Source: Rhabdornis inornatus (lineage: Eukaryota > Chordata > Aves > Passeriformes > Rhabdornithidae). Taken from it: a DNA stretch of 64,000 nt. Both the position numbers and the translations under genes were made by a program. This document shows, in pieces, positions 1 to 11,015 of this stretch; positions within the stretch are counted from its first letter, which is position 1, and each line of letters begins with the position of its first letter. The stretch is from assembly GCA_013397075.1 (NCBI GenBank), contig VWZS01000653.1, forward strand, positions 62,001-126,000. Reading direction: 5' to 3'. The notes under the pieces were generated by a model. The model ran no database searches, was not told where the DNA came from, and saw only the letters and a list, made by a program, of their open reading frames with translations.

Positions 1-870
1 CCTACTGTCTTACAGAACTAACAGTCAACAGATATGATCTGGATGCTACTCCCTCCTATGGACTAACTGAAGGTTTTCTTAGAAACCTTCCTGTCTGATA
101 TTCTTGAAGGAATCTGTACAGCTGTAAAAGCAAGGACAGTGTTTGAAGGTGAAATAAAAGAAATATAACTTGAACAAGAAGAACTTGTCTTTCATAAGAG
201 AATGCTCTGGAGAGATCTTATAGCAACCCAGACCCCAAAGGAGCCTACTCAAAACTTTAAAGGGTATAAAGAAAAACCTTATTAACAAAATTAAAAGAAA
301 AATTATAAGAAGAAACAGAATATACCTTCAGAACACTTTTCCTCCTCCCACACCCTCTTTTCCTTCCCACTGACAACGTAAAGATACAAAACCTGGAAAT
401 TTCAGTCAGTTTACCACCTCTAAAATAATCTTCCTTCAGTCTTCTTAGGGAGAGAAGCCTCTCTTGCCATGCCATGGAGACTTCTTCACAAGAAACAGTT
501 CTCTCGTGGCTTTTAATTTCCAGGAATAGCAGCCGCCCAGAAATCTGCAATCGTGAAGTCCCTCCCACCTTTTGCAGCCTTTCCACAGCTGCGTTTGTGG
601 GCCATGTCACCTTACTGGGGTGCTATTTTAAGGATGAGCTGTTCCAGCATAAAAACAAAAGTTCGTTTCATCCATCTCTGGGAACAGAGGTTTTCTTCTT
701 TTATTCCTGGGGCAAAGTTACTCATCTCTCTCTGTTCAAATTCCTCATTGAATCATAGCAACATCTACATGCTTCATTACTGGTGCCTCGGCTCCCCCCA
801 GTGCTTTTCCATGAGTTCCAGGGAAAAAACAAAGTTTGATATATCAAATATATCTCCATCATAGCCTCTT

Positions 871-910
871 AAAAAAAAAAGAAAAAAGAAAAAGAAAAAA
901 AAAAAAAGAA
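871..910. repeat. Purine-rich A tract
   Basis: A 40-base run of A interrupted only by four G bases. It may be the remnant of a poly(A) tail or a simple-repeat expansion. I see no retrocopied gene just upstream on either strand. Confidence 0.8.
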
Positions 911-1309
911 TTTCAGCCTAAGATTAAGGTATCTGCTCAATCACCTTCTATCTAGAATTTGACTCCTTCTTCAATGACCTCAGAGTCCCGTGTTGTTGTC
1001 TCTACGTGTCTTCACCCTTTCCTTTTCCTGATTCAGGAGAGAATTGATGATAGTAGGTTCATTTGTTCTCAAGCTTTATCAATTGAAACAGCTTTTATAG
1101 AGTTCTGGAGCATTAAAAGGTTGATCTCATCCAGGCTCTGCAGTCAAAGAATTGCTGCGTCTCTTGCCTGCTGACCATGAAGTCCCTGCTGGCGAGTTGC
1201 ACTGGCTGCCTGCACCACTCCTGTGCCTTTCCTTCATGTGGGCACTGTGAAAAGAAATAAAACTGCTGCTTCTGCTTTTGTCCTTCTGTCCGCAGTATGG
1301 CTGGCTAAA

Positions 1310-1830
1310 AACGGCTAAGCAAACAAAGTTAATTGTGCATCGTGCCGAGATAGCTGCAGCTGTGTGCCGTTGTCTCCAGCTGTGCCAGTTTTTGGCTGTG
1401 CAGTCTTAGCTGTGTGGTTGCTCCCGGTCCGGGATGGCGATGGCCAGTCTCGGCTCTGGTCCTCGCCGCATGGTTGCTCCTGGCGCCGATATAGCCTCCG
1501 GCTGAGATGGCCCAGCGGCACAGCGGAAAAAAAGGACAGGCAGGCTCTGCCGGGAAAGGGGGGCCAGCTGCGCTGGGAAGGGAGCCCCAGCGGCCCTGCC
1601 AGGGCAGGGCTTGGCGGGCTCCCCGGGAATTGCTCAGGCTCCTCTTAAACGGTTCCCAGCCGCCCTGCCAGAACAAGACCGAGCAGGCTTCCCGGGAAGG
1701 GGTCAGTGCCACAGCAGAGCCCCGGCCCAGCCTGACCCATCCCTGCCAGGCTGTGAGGGGGGCCAGCCCCCAGTTACCTGTTCAAGGCTGGAAACCAAGA
1801 GAGCCTTCCCGGGCATTGTTCATCTTTAAA
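1310..1830. other. GC- and CpG-rich block with degenerate internal repeats
   Basis: About 520 bp of strongly GC-rich sequence with many CpG dinucleotides inside an AT-rich intron. It has internal similarity: an AGCTGTG-like motif recurs several times at 1350-1420; TGGTTGCTCC recurs about 53 bp apart (near 1417 and 1470); and GCAGGCT followed by CCGGGAA recurs about 143 bp apart (near 1540 and 1683), each followed by CCCTGCCAG. Just upstream lies AAAGAAATAAAACTGCTGC (about 1250), which could be an LTR or retroelement polyadenylation signal in plus orientation. Open frames on both strands are a by-product of GC richness. It could be a CpG-rich retroelement internal region, a minisatellite, or an intragenic CpG island. 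I found no flanking target-site duplication. Confidence 0.6.
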
Positions 1831-2002
1831 TGTGCTTTTCTGCAGAGGCATAACTAGCTCTTTTGAGTGTTTTAACTGGATGTCAATCTTTCAAACTAGG
1901 CAGCTGATTGGTTCCACCCAATCCTCACAGGGAACCACTTCCGTAAGTAATGCACTCCCTCCCCAACCAAAAACCAAACCTACGATAAACCACAACAGCA
2001 AG

Positions 2003-2026
2003 CCAAACCATTATATGATTCTATGA
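2003..2026 (+). repeat. Short CR1-like 3' tail
   Basis: The string CAAACCATTATATGATTCTA followed by TGACC resembles the 3' end of avian CR1 LINEs, which finish with an ATTCTATG microsatellite. Only the tail is recognisable. Upstream sequence (1840-2000) does not clearly match the CR1 3' region, so this may be a CR1-mobilised SINE or a heavily decayed copy. Confidence 0.4.
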
Positions 2027-4084
2027 CCATTGAGATTAATTTTTTAAGTGCGAATTGAATATTTTTGTTACTGAAAGTCATTAGGAGAAAGCAAATATCA
2101 TCAACTAAGGTGCTTCTGGCTTTTTCCTAAATCTAATGAACTTTATACAGGAAGTGGAAGGTAGATATATCACCGGGGTAAACTCTGTAAGCCCTTTATT
2201 GTGTTTATCTTAAATGCAGATTCTAGAGAAAGTGTGCTTTGATCTATATTATAAAAAATCTCAGAAAACGAAGCTTGAATGATCATTAGTTATCCCAACA
2301 CACCATTTTAAAAATTATACCACCCTTTTTAAAAGAATCTGTAAACAGCAGGAAGAATATTAGAACATAAAACTAGATTAATAAACTGGTGCAAAATGAT
2401 GGAGATGAGAAATAATCAGGAAAATGAGCTCCTGTTCTCAAAGGTTTCAGGAACAATTTACTAATAAACTCTAGAAAAGTATCAATTTAAGAACTCTGCA
2501 TGAACAGGCCAACCTTGTGAAGGCTGCAAAACTTAATTAGTCAGGGCTTAAAATATACATAATACAATAAAGCTAGTAAGGATGACACTTGCTGCTAATT
2601 ATAACTCAAACAATTAAAAAAATAATTGTGTAAATGTTGTATCACTCTAAATCATTATTTTTGAGTAAATAAATTCATTTGTCTTTCAGTCTTGCCTAAT
2701 GGTAAAATCAGTGCTCTAGTCTGATATTTGCCAGGCCACAGCATTTCGTTGGGCATGAATACCCCTTAGCTGAAAGAAATCTGGTAGATTCCTAGGGTAT
2801 TTAACATGCAATGAGAAATACAACTTTACAGTACTTTTGATTAATTTGTCATTGGGCTTTAGGGTCCCATCTGTACCTGGATAAAACAAATTATCATTTC
2901 CTCTGAATGGCAGCTTAAGCCACTGAGAAATAACAAGATAGTGAACACATAGCTTGGAGATTCTGGTGTATCTCTGAAGGGGAAGAACCTTCCTGTAAGA
3001 GTGTCATATTCCAAAAAGAAAATTATTTCATAATCTTAAAATAGAAAACAAGTGTAATTGATTTATACAGTTGGAGAAATAGTAAGAATTAAAGTTTTTA
3101 TTTCAGATTTATTTATTTGGAATTTTTATTTCTCTAGCTATTTATTTCTGGTTTATAGTCCCTACTATGTCAGCCCCAGAATACATATTTCTCTGTATTT
3201 CTAGACTAACTATTGTTTTCGCTATCATATGATATATTATGGCCAGACATGTGTGAAACAGTCATTTTGATTCATAAGGTTTTCATGCAAACCTTTTTCT
3301 CTGTTTCACTTCAAGGAGTTCATCCCTTGAGTTTGTCTTTGAGTTTCAACCTCAAAGGAACTTAGAACTGCAATCTGAAATCCAGTCAAGGCTGCAAAGC
3401 TTTGCCTTGTTACAGGTCAAAAGCTCAGGAAAGTGTTGAATTACCTGACCAAAGCAAAATCAATTCACTGAAAAAAACCCTTCAGTTACACAGAATTATC
3501 TTGTTGCTTTTAGTTCAGCATAACACAAACTCATTAAAATCATCAACTACAGAGTTACAATCCCCACTAACATAGTCTTGACTCCAACCTCTTTGGGAAA
3601 TGCTGTTATAGCCCCCACAAAATCATACATTGAGTAAAAAACCCCATATTTTACTGCGGCATATAATACAATTTGCTTTGTAAAATAATATTATCTTTAA
3701 GTAAAATGGTACTGAACAATTGCTATCTGCACTTAAACACTTTCCAGCTCCACAGAATCACAACATCTGCTATATTTTTCATGCAATCTGCAATACTGTT
3801 TAAAATTGCCTACAGCTATTTTTATACCACACAACAGTTATTATTCCAACTTCCCTCCTCCCCCAGCATATATTTTATTTTGCTACTCCCACAAACCTTA
3901 GAATTCAAAAGCAAAAGGCAGCACACTAAGTGTGTCTGAATATACACACACTCACTGCACAAGTAGGGTCAGCATCAGCGTAGCAGAGCTGAGGTCCCAG
4001 ACCTCAGGACAGTGTGACTACTGAATCATGGTTTTAAAGAGTTAAGATTTTTGCTAAGAGTAGAAGTAGTTTCCATGACCAAAA

Positions 4085-4549
4085 TGTAAGCTAGGTAGGT
4101 AAATGGTAGGTTAATAATTACTAGATGCTTAGGCAAGAGCTAATCGGTATAATTATCTGCTATTATGAACTTACGTATAGAAGAACGTAAAATAAGTAAA
4201 CCGTTAATCGTGAAGCACAGGGCCTTGGACCGTGCCAGGGTCACCGAGACCTGATGAAGACTCTCCTGACTTCATCCTTTGAGACCGCTGACCCATTTCG
4301 AGACCACCGACCCAATTCAAGAGAAGAACTGTGCACGCGTGAAGGACTAATGGGCTCATTTTAATATTGGACGGAGATGGGAGGTGCTGGGGTTATGCAT
4401 ATGTATTGTATGTAAAATCTTAGGGAATAAATAGATGGCAAAAAACCTTGTTCGGGGCGGTCACGCCTTTCGGAGGTGACTCCCGTGCCGCCCGCCGGTG
4501 AATAAAAATACCACTTTCTGACTTTAATTAGTTAGAGGGTCTTTGCCCA
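4085..4549 (+). mobile_element. Probable solo ERV LTR (boundaries approximate)
   Basis: The block has the layout of an avian LTR in plus orientation: a TATA-like AATAAATAGATGG (about 4425), a G+C-rich R segment, and the polyadenylation signal AATAAA at 4501. The R segment can fold: GGGCGG (4455-4460) pairs with CCGCCC (4488-4493), and GTCAC (4460-4464) with GTGAC (4476-4480). A 19-bp imperfect direct repeat, starting GAGACCGCTGACCC and GAGACCACCGACCC, lies at 4281-4318 in the U3-like part. The left end was set at TGTAAGC and the right at TTTGCCCA; no matching target-site duplication was found, so the ends may be off by tens of bases. Confidence 0.65.
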
Positions 4550-6478
4550 TGATTATACTGGTATTTAATGATTCACTACAACCTCTGGCAAGCTTCAACA
4601 AATCCCCTCATTATTTGCAGCTGTATCTGGAACATACTACTGTAAAAACTGTCAGCTACTACCTGCTCAATAAAGGAAGAGTTAAGGTTGTCTCAGTCTG
4701 TATCTTGATGCTGGAATTCTTTTATTTTCTTCTCATATTTGTGCCATTAACTTTGATACTCCAGAAAGGCATAGGATTTCACACATTCTGACAGGATATC
4801 TATCAAGTGAATAACTTTCTGCTCGATCTTGTTTTGTAAGAAAGAAGACTTCTAAAGTATTGCAGCACAAGGTAAAAGCAAAAATTACACTCTTTAAATA
4901 AAAAAAGTAACAAAACTAAAGCTTACACATCTAAGTTAGAAACTTTGCCTGAACTAGAAAAGTAAAAGATCTTGAATGTGTTTTCAAATGACCTGGAGAG
5001 TGTATGTAATTCTATACACTTTATCCATTCCATAAAGACAGGACACTATACTCCAAATGCCTCTTTTAGTACTGCAGTTCAGCAATGCCTTTTACATGCC
5101 TTATTTCACTGTTTTATCCGCAAAAGGCAGGTGTAAATCTTACTAAGAAAAATGTCACGTCTCCTTGGATTATTATTTCTTCCCTTTGTAATAAACGTGA
5201 TTTCAGAAGAGTGATGGCATCCCTTTGTCCTTGCTACTTCTCTTTGGAACTCAAGAAGAAACCTTAACTATGTTCAGCTATGTCTTAAAAGCTGGTCTGC
5301 ACATCACAAAGGAGCACAGACAGACATGAATTCGGTGTTTTCTTTCCTAAAATTAGACACAACCATGCATCACTGTGCACGTTCCCTCTTGGTGGAAAAA
5401 GGGCTGCCATGCAATCTCTCCTACAGGCATTGGTACCTTAAATATTTCTCTTTAATCAAAATTAATTTGCTACTTAACTCTTACAGTTTTACAGATTCAA
5501 TAGCCAGATTACAGAGAATGTTGCCATTCAATGTATTAATAGGTATTACATAAAATATATCCCCTTTTACATTTATATAATCTTTAACCATAAATTAGGT
5601 TTTTGTTTAATCCAGACAACTGTGAATGGTCAAAATTTTTCTCACTGGTTTGGGGTTTTTGGTTAAAACTGAAAAAAATCTGCAATTATCTTTTTAAAAT
5701 TATACATAGCTGTATTTAAGGTAAAGTAATATAAACTTATATCTCTACAAATCCTGGCTTCAATTTCAACTGATCACCTGTTCAAAAACATTTTTACTCT
5801 CTTTGGAATATTAGGAGACTATTGACAAAAGGAAGAAGTCAACAAAAGTAAAGACTGGATATATTTTCTCTGTGTCCTAGGTATTTTTGCAGATGAAAAT
5901 CCCACTTTTTTAGCAAATGAGGGGAGGAATAGAAGATGCATGCCACTGACTTGGCATTCATTGTTCAGGACCTATGTAGAAGGGCAATAGTACCTTTCTT
6001 CTTTCTGTGCTTTAATAGTGTAGGACATGTGGAGCTCATAGGAAATATTCTTATTGCAAAAACTCATAACCACAGAGCAAATAATTAGATTTTAAGTTGG
6101 CTGATAATCAGTGTATAAACACACTTTGGGATTAGCAACCTGAACCAGCATCTCAAGCAGCAGCTCTCCCGAACAGTTCAGGGCAGATTCACTGTTTCCA
6201 TTTGAAACTGTATCTTGTGTGCAATTGCTGAGAATGTGTTCGCTCAGTACACCTAGCTGCTGTTGAACTACTTTGGTGTGTACTATGGTGCAGTACAGTG
6301 CTGTATAAATACATTATGATGCAGGTAATATAGAAGGTGATTAAGCCAACACCTTCTTTCAAAAGAGGCTTGAGGATCTTTAACAACCAGAAAGGAAGAA
6401 TGACTTTTTTTATCTCAACCAAAAGACATGAGAGACTTCCCTATTCCATTGAAATTTTGAAACTGCAGGGTAGCTTAC

Positions 6479-6585
6479 AGTTATGACAAGTGGCACCACT
6501 GTAATTAGTTCCATTGCAAGTGCACTTGAAGCTGTCCCACGTCTGGGTGCATTTTCCATTGTGTTCACAGTGATTGGGCACACAC
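6479..6585 (-). CDS. CNTNAP2: CNTNAP-family internal exon: EGF-like domain
   Basis: This 107-nt exon has one base completing the split Arg codon, 35 full codons, and one base of the next codon. The acceptor is a long pyrimidine tract ending CCTGACAG, cut before GTGTGTGCC. The donor is CATAACT|GTAAGC. The translation begins CVPNHCEHNGKC, continues TQTWDSFKCTC, and ends YSGATCHN. Six cysteines at residues 1, 6, 12, 21, 23 and 33 give the EGF pattern. This EGF repeat follows the second laminin-G domain in contactin-associated proteins and precedes the fibrinogen-like part, whose exon I did not find in 1-6478. The entry phase matches the exon at 50664-50835 exactly (AG|G = Arg). Sequons NGT and NYS lie between cysteines 5 and 6. 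The symbol rests on recalled similarity to CNTNAP2 and is less certain than the family. Confidence 0.92.
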
Positions 6586-9183
6586 CTGTCAGGACGAGAT
6601 ACAAAGACAAAAAGAGAAACCAAAATGAGCATCAAGATTTACACAAAGCAAAATTTTGAGCTGCACAGTGTATCATGTCCTTGTCTAGTAATGAATCCTT
6701 GCTATTTTAGGCTTATTAACAGAATTTATATCGGAACACACAACTGCATAAAAGATTCATCAAGGCTTTGTTGAAGCCCTTTTACAAACAGTAAAAAAGC
6801 ACATTAAAGGTGGAATAGATTCATCATCATAAATCAGGGTTCTAAGTAACATATGACTGGTACTCAGCTTTCAAAACAAAAATAGCATCACAAGTCACAC
6901 CTCTTCCTGCTGTGCAGGTAGTGTCATGCCTCAAGGAGTCCAGTCCCACAGCTTTAAAAACAAAATGCCACTGGTTTGCTCTTCATCTTTCTGTTGCCAG
7001 CAATGGGATAAAGGGAGACAGGTTGCCTGCTGGCTAGGATGGAAGTAGATTAGTAAACCTGCATTATTAAAACTAGCTATAGGCTTTGTTATAAAAGCTG
7101 TGTAAGTTATTCTCTTTACAGGGGTTTGTGGCAAGAGTTGTTCACTTTTCTCCCATACACCTGCTTTTCTTGTCCAGCTATACTGTTGCTGGAGAGTGGA
7201 AGGAATGCAAAAGAAAAAGTGGAATAGCAAAACCCCAAAGTTATAGCAGAACATATATTTATTGTTTGAAATATTATCTAAATGTGATTTCGAAGATTTG
7301 AGTTTGGCCAGATTCTTTCCTATCAAATATTGTAAAAAATGGGAATTATCATTTACTTTCACCTCTGAAACTATTAAACTTCTTTTCTTTCAAAGGTCTT
7401 TGAAATGCCATTTCAAATAATTTTTTTCCTTATTAAATTAGTTACAATCAGATTCAGTACAGGCTGTGCCTTTTTGATTAAAAAACAAAGAAGCTTTATT
7501 TTCTTTTTTTTTTGGCCAGATCTATTTTTTATTATGAAATTAAAAATGAAAACTCAGATACCCCCTTTTAGATAAAGAGAATCTTTTCAGTAATGCATTA
7601 AAAAGGAAGTATTCTTATCTCTAAGATAAATATGAAGTTCATCATATTCCTGTGACAGTTAACAATACTCTCATAAACAACACCCAAGGAAAGCTTTGCT
7701 TTCCTATGTAGAAACTTATTGAAACTGGAAGGATCTGGGTCATTCTTCTATAAGCTTACAGTCTCTTATTTCCTCAATTTCCAGTTAACAGCATTGGCAT
7801 GCATGTTATCAACCAAGAATAATTTGTGTCACAATATGCATTGGAGAATTGAATATTGTGTACTCTCATTTAGAAATGATTTTTTCTTTTGTGCATGCCA
7901 GTACACGTGCCTCAAAATATACAGAATATAGATGTCTTACATCCTATATCAGCCTTTAGAACTCAAGGCTGCCCATTCTTTTCCAAAAAAGATCAGAAAA
8001 TACTGGTGTGGCTAAAAATAGTTCTTAAAGAAATGCTCTTCTAAAGTAAGAAACAAAGCATTTAAAAATCTTTTCACAGTAAAATACAGTGAAACTACCT
8101 GAGGCAATTATCACAGTTCAATGAATTAGGTCTTCAACATAGTTTAAATGAATTAATTTAGTTTTATAAGTGTGGCAGACTAAATGAATCGATAGATTCT
8201 TCTTCTGATTACTTCTATTCAGTTGTGTTCTCAACACTGCCGAAGAAAATGAGAGCATATAACAGCACATTTCTAAACATACAAACAATTAACAATTTAC
8301 ATGAATCCAGAGCTCCTGGGTACAAGAGTAGGGAAAGAAAAGAACAATGACATTTCAAAAATAATCTCATAAAAGTAACTTTTATTCAAGGCTGTAAGTA
8401 ACCACAGAAGTTCCTAAATCTTTACATGGTTTTGTATTTTTTCCAGCTTTTCAAAATAACTTCTTTTTAGGTATTTTCTTCTTCATTTACATTTGAACAT
8501 ACATTACTTGAAAAGTAATTTTCCAGTGACCAAACCAAACATTTTTCTATGTGAATTTTACTAGCTACTTATATGAACTCTCATACATAATGCTTGCAAC
8601 TAGTTTCACATTTTAGTGCAGTATAACTTACTTTTATTGCAACATAGCTAGTAAAGAGACTTCATTACTGACTATATAACTGAGGTAAATGACTTAATCT
8701 TCAGAAAGATGAAAACTAGATATTTATCTGTATCATTTAATGGAGTATATTAAGTCATAAAACCAGAGATGTTCAGCAAACTCCTTGATGTTAATTTTAT
8801 GATTCCAGTATGATGGTTGGATTAGCATAATGGCTTCCAGTAGATGGAAGTGGTTGGATCTGCATTTCCAAAATTTCTTTTTTACTCATCTGAGTTTTGC
8901 TGTTCTAAAGATGATGCATTTAGAAAAAATGGAGTAAAAAATATTTTAATGTTAGTGTACAATGAAGTTTAAATCAATTATAGAATAATTTCCTGACGTT
9001 CCCCCTTCACCCTCTTTTCTGTTAGTTTATTTTATCAGATAGAATGATAAGATTTATTTTCTATTAAATCCATTAGCAAACTTCTGTAACATAATCTGGT
9101 GCTCAACTGTCCATATTTTGCACAAACTTAACCTACTATAATGGAGTTTACAGGAAATACTAGATATCCATAATGCAGAAATT

Positions 9184-9208
9184 AAACAAACAAACAAACA
9201 AACAAAAA
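9184..9208. repeat. AAAC microsatellite
   Basis: About six near-perfect copies of AAAC. Confidence 0.9.
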
Positions 9209-10339
9209 CCCTGTTAGAATTCAGTAAACAATATCATAAAGAATAACATTTATCATTGTAAATTCCATTATTTTTCAAACAAATTTATTTCTACAGAATG
9301 ACAATAATCTATCATTTTCAATATACAAACATCTTGCTAAGAAATCTGTATTTTGAGCAGATACAATAATTTTGTTTATCTACCTTATGCCCACCATTTA
9401 GTAGACACTCAAAATATATACACTCAAAACCTCAAAAAATTTCAATACATACACGATTTGCAGATTATTTGTTTGAGAAGACTGTTTTTCTAAGCAATTC
9501 ATTTTTTTCTTCTCCTTTAGGAATAAAGCTTCATTACATAAAAAGCAAAACAAAACAAAGCAAACCTGAAAACAGCACTTCCCTCCTAAACCAGGCTCTG
9601 AAGTTAAAAACCATCACAAAACAGAACTGCAAGTAAGTTCCTCATCACCAAGTTGTGTCTCCTTCCACTGTGGATACCTATATATCAAGAACTTGCAAAA
9701 TGTTGGAGGCTCCATTTTGAGAACTTTCTTGCTCTATGGCTCCTTCTGAAAGGAAAGTCTAGAACTTCATCACTTCAGGTATGATGCACTATCTTTTGAT
9801 TTCCACCCCAAAATTTATCCATAGGGAGTTTACAGATGCTGTTTGGTTTAGTATTTTATTTGGAAACTTTGATTTGTTTATCAAACAGTCTTTGTTTTTC
9901 TTTCGAATTTAAATCTCAATACTTTGCAGAGAGCTATCATAATTTCTTTTAGTTTGTGGTTTTGTGAGATGAAGTCTCCTGTTGGAAAATATATTTTCCA
10001 CAGTTGTTCCTTGTAACTCTGCTCCTGTTTGCACTTGCATTTTGCTGAGTGTTCTAGAGGAGGTCTTATCAGTATTTTGTGATTTTGGAGTTGATCAAAA
10101 TTTTCAGATTTTTTACTGAAATTATTTTTATTAATATATAGCATTTTGCTGACTACCAAAGAATTGTGGCTCAAAGTCATCCTGAGATTGCTCAACGTGT
10201 TAAAGACCTTCACTAAATTCCCATCCTTCTTCTTTTCATCACTTCCAACCAATGACTTCCATTGCATACAGAAAATCTTGCTACTGTTTTCAACAGCATT
10301 ATTCTGTACTGTTATTTCCATTGTGTCATTCAAATCATT

Positions 10340-10480
10340 CAGGTTATTTTTCTAGGCTGAAGCTGGATCATCAGCATGTTTCATCAAGATATTCCTAATT
10401 TTGAGCCAAGGTTAAAGCATTAAATAGGATTTTCTCTGGCACTGATCTCTGAGCAACTCTCATCTCCCAGCCAGCCATTC
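10340..10480 (-). pseudogene. Possible decayed LINE reverse-transcriptase scrap
   Basis: On the minus strand one frame reads VAQRSVPEKILFNAL. This resembles the reverse-transcriptase block of CR1-type LINEs that reads VPQGSVLGPVLFN, with V, Q, S, V, L, F and N shared. About 55 bp further, in a different frame, HADDPA resembles the catalytic FADD box. The frame is broken between them. The neighbouring 150-codon minus-strand frame (9881-10333) does not continue the similarity. The match is short and the call tentative. Confidence 0.35.
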
Positions 10481-10900
10481 GCCCATCAGTGTAAATTGAG
10501 AGGCAGTTCCATTTGACAGTTCACAACTTACTTTGCAATTCCTCTCTCAAACCCCATCTTTCCTGGTTTAGCTAATAATTTCCATCATTACAATATATAA
10601 AATATTTTATTGACATCTGGCAAAATAGATCTTTTCTCCTGTCTGAGACAAAAAGTACTCTGCTTTATCAGAGAAGGTCAGGTTAATCCTGGACAATCCA
10701 CTGTTGATAAACACCTGCTGCATTCTACTCTACCTTGCATTTACTTCAAGGTAAATCCTTATTTTCCTCAAAAACATAATAAAACTACCAAAGGCAGATT
10801 ATTAGGTGTCTGGTGATCTGGATTTCTCTATTTGTTAAATTACATCAGGTTAACTCTGTTACCTCATAATATCAAATAATGAACTTTTAAAAAATTTATT

Positions 10901-11015
10901 TGGGTTTTTTGTTGTTGTTGTTTGGTTGGTTTTGTTTGGTGTTGTTTGTTGGGCTTGTTTGTTTTTTAGTTTTGTTTTGTTTTGGTTTTGTTTATTTGGA
11001 GGTTTTTTGTGGTTT
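10901..11015. repeat. G/T-rich low-complexity tract
   Basis: The plus strand is almost only G and T, with irregular GTT, GTTTG and GTTTT units. It contains no coding signal. Confidence 0.85.

Larger units (their letters stand above)
1..6478 (-). other. Partial intron downstream of the EGF exon
   Basis: Starting with the GTAAGC donor at 6478, this is the 5' part of the next intron of the CNTNAP gene. The donor interrupts a codon after its first base. The next family exon would be expected to encode a segment beginning near YEPSCEAY; I looked for that on the minus strand and did not find it, so the intron probably runs past the left edge. It holds a purine-rich A tract (871-910), a GC-rich block (1310-1830), a short CR1-like tail (2003-2026) and an LTR (about 4085-4549). 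The stretches 2030-4080 and 4550-6470 are AT-rich with nothing recognised. Confidence 0.7.

Noticed and set aside
1315..1857. Overlapping Pro/Arg/Ala-rich frames on both strands
   Set aside because: High GC content removes stop codons in all frames; no domain or conserved motif is visible.
6189..6422. Minus-strand frame just downstream of the EGF exon, considered as exon continuation
   Set aside because: The EGF exon ends at a clear GTAAGC donor (6478) and reading through reaches non-homologous sequence and a stop.
9881..10333. 150-codon minus-strand open frame, the longest in the window
   Set aside because: No recognisable domain, Lys/Asn-rich composition expected from AT-rich DNA, and no splice sites in phase with the CNTNAP exons. 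It lies next to a possible LINE scrap but does not extend it.
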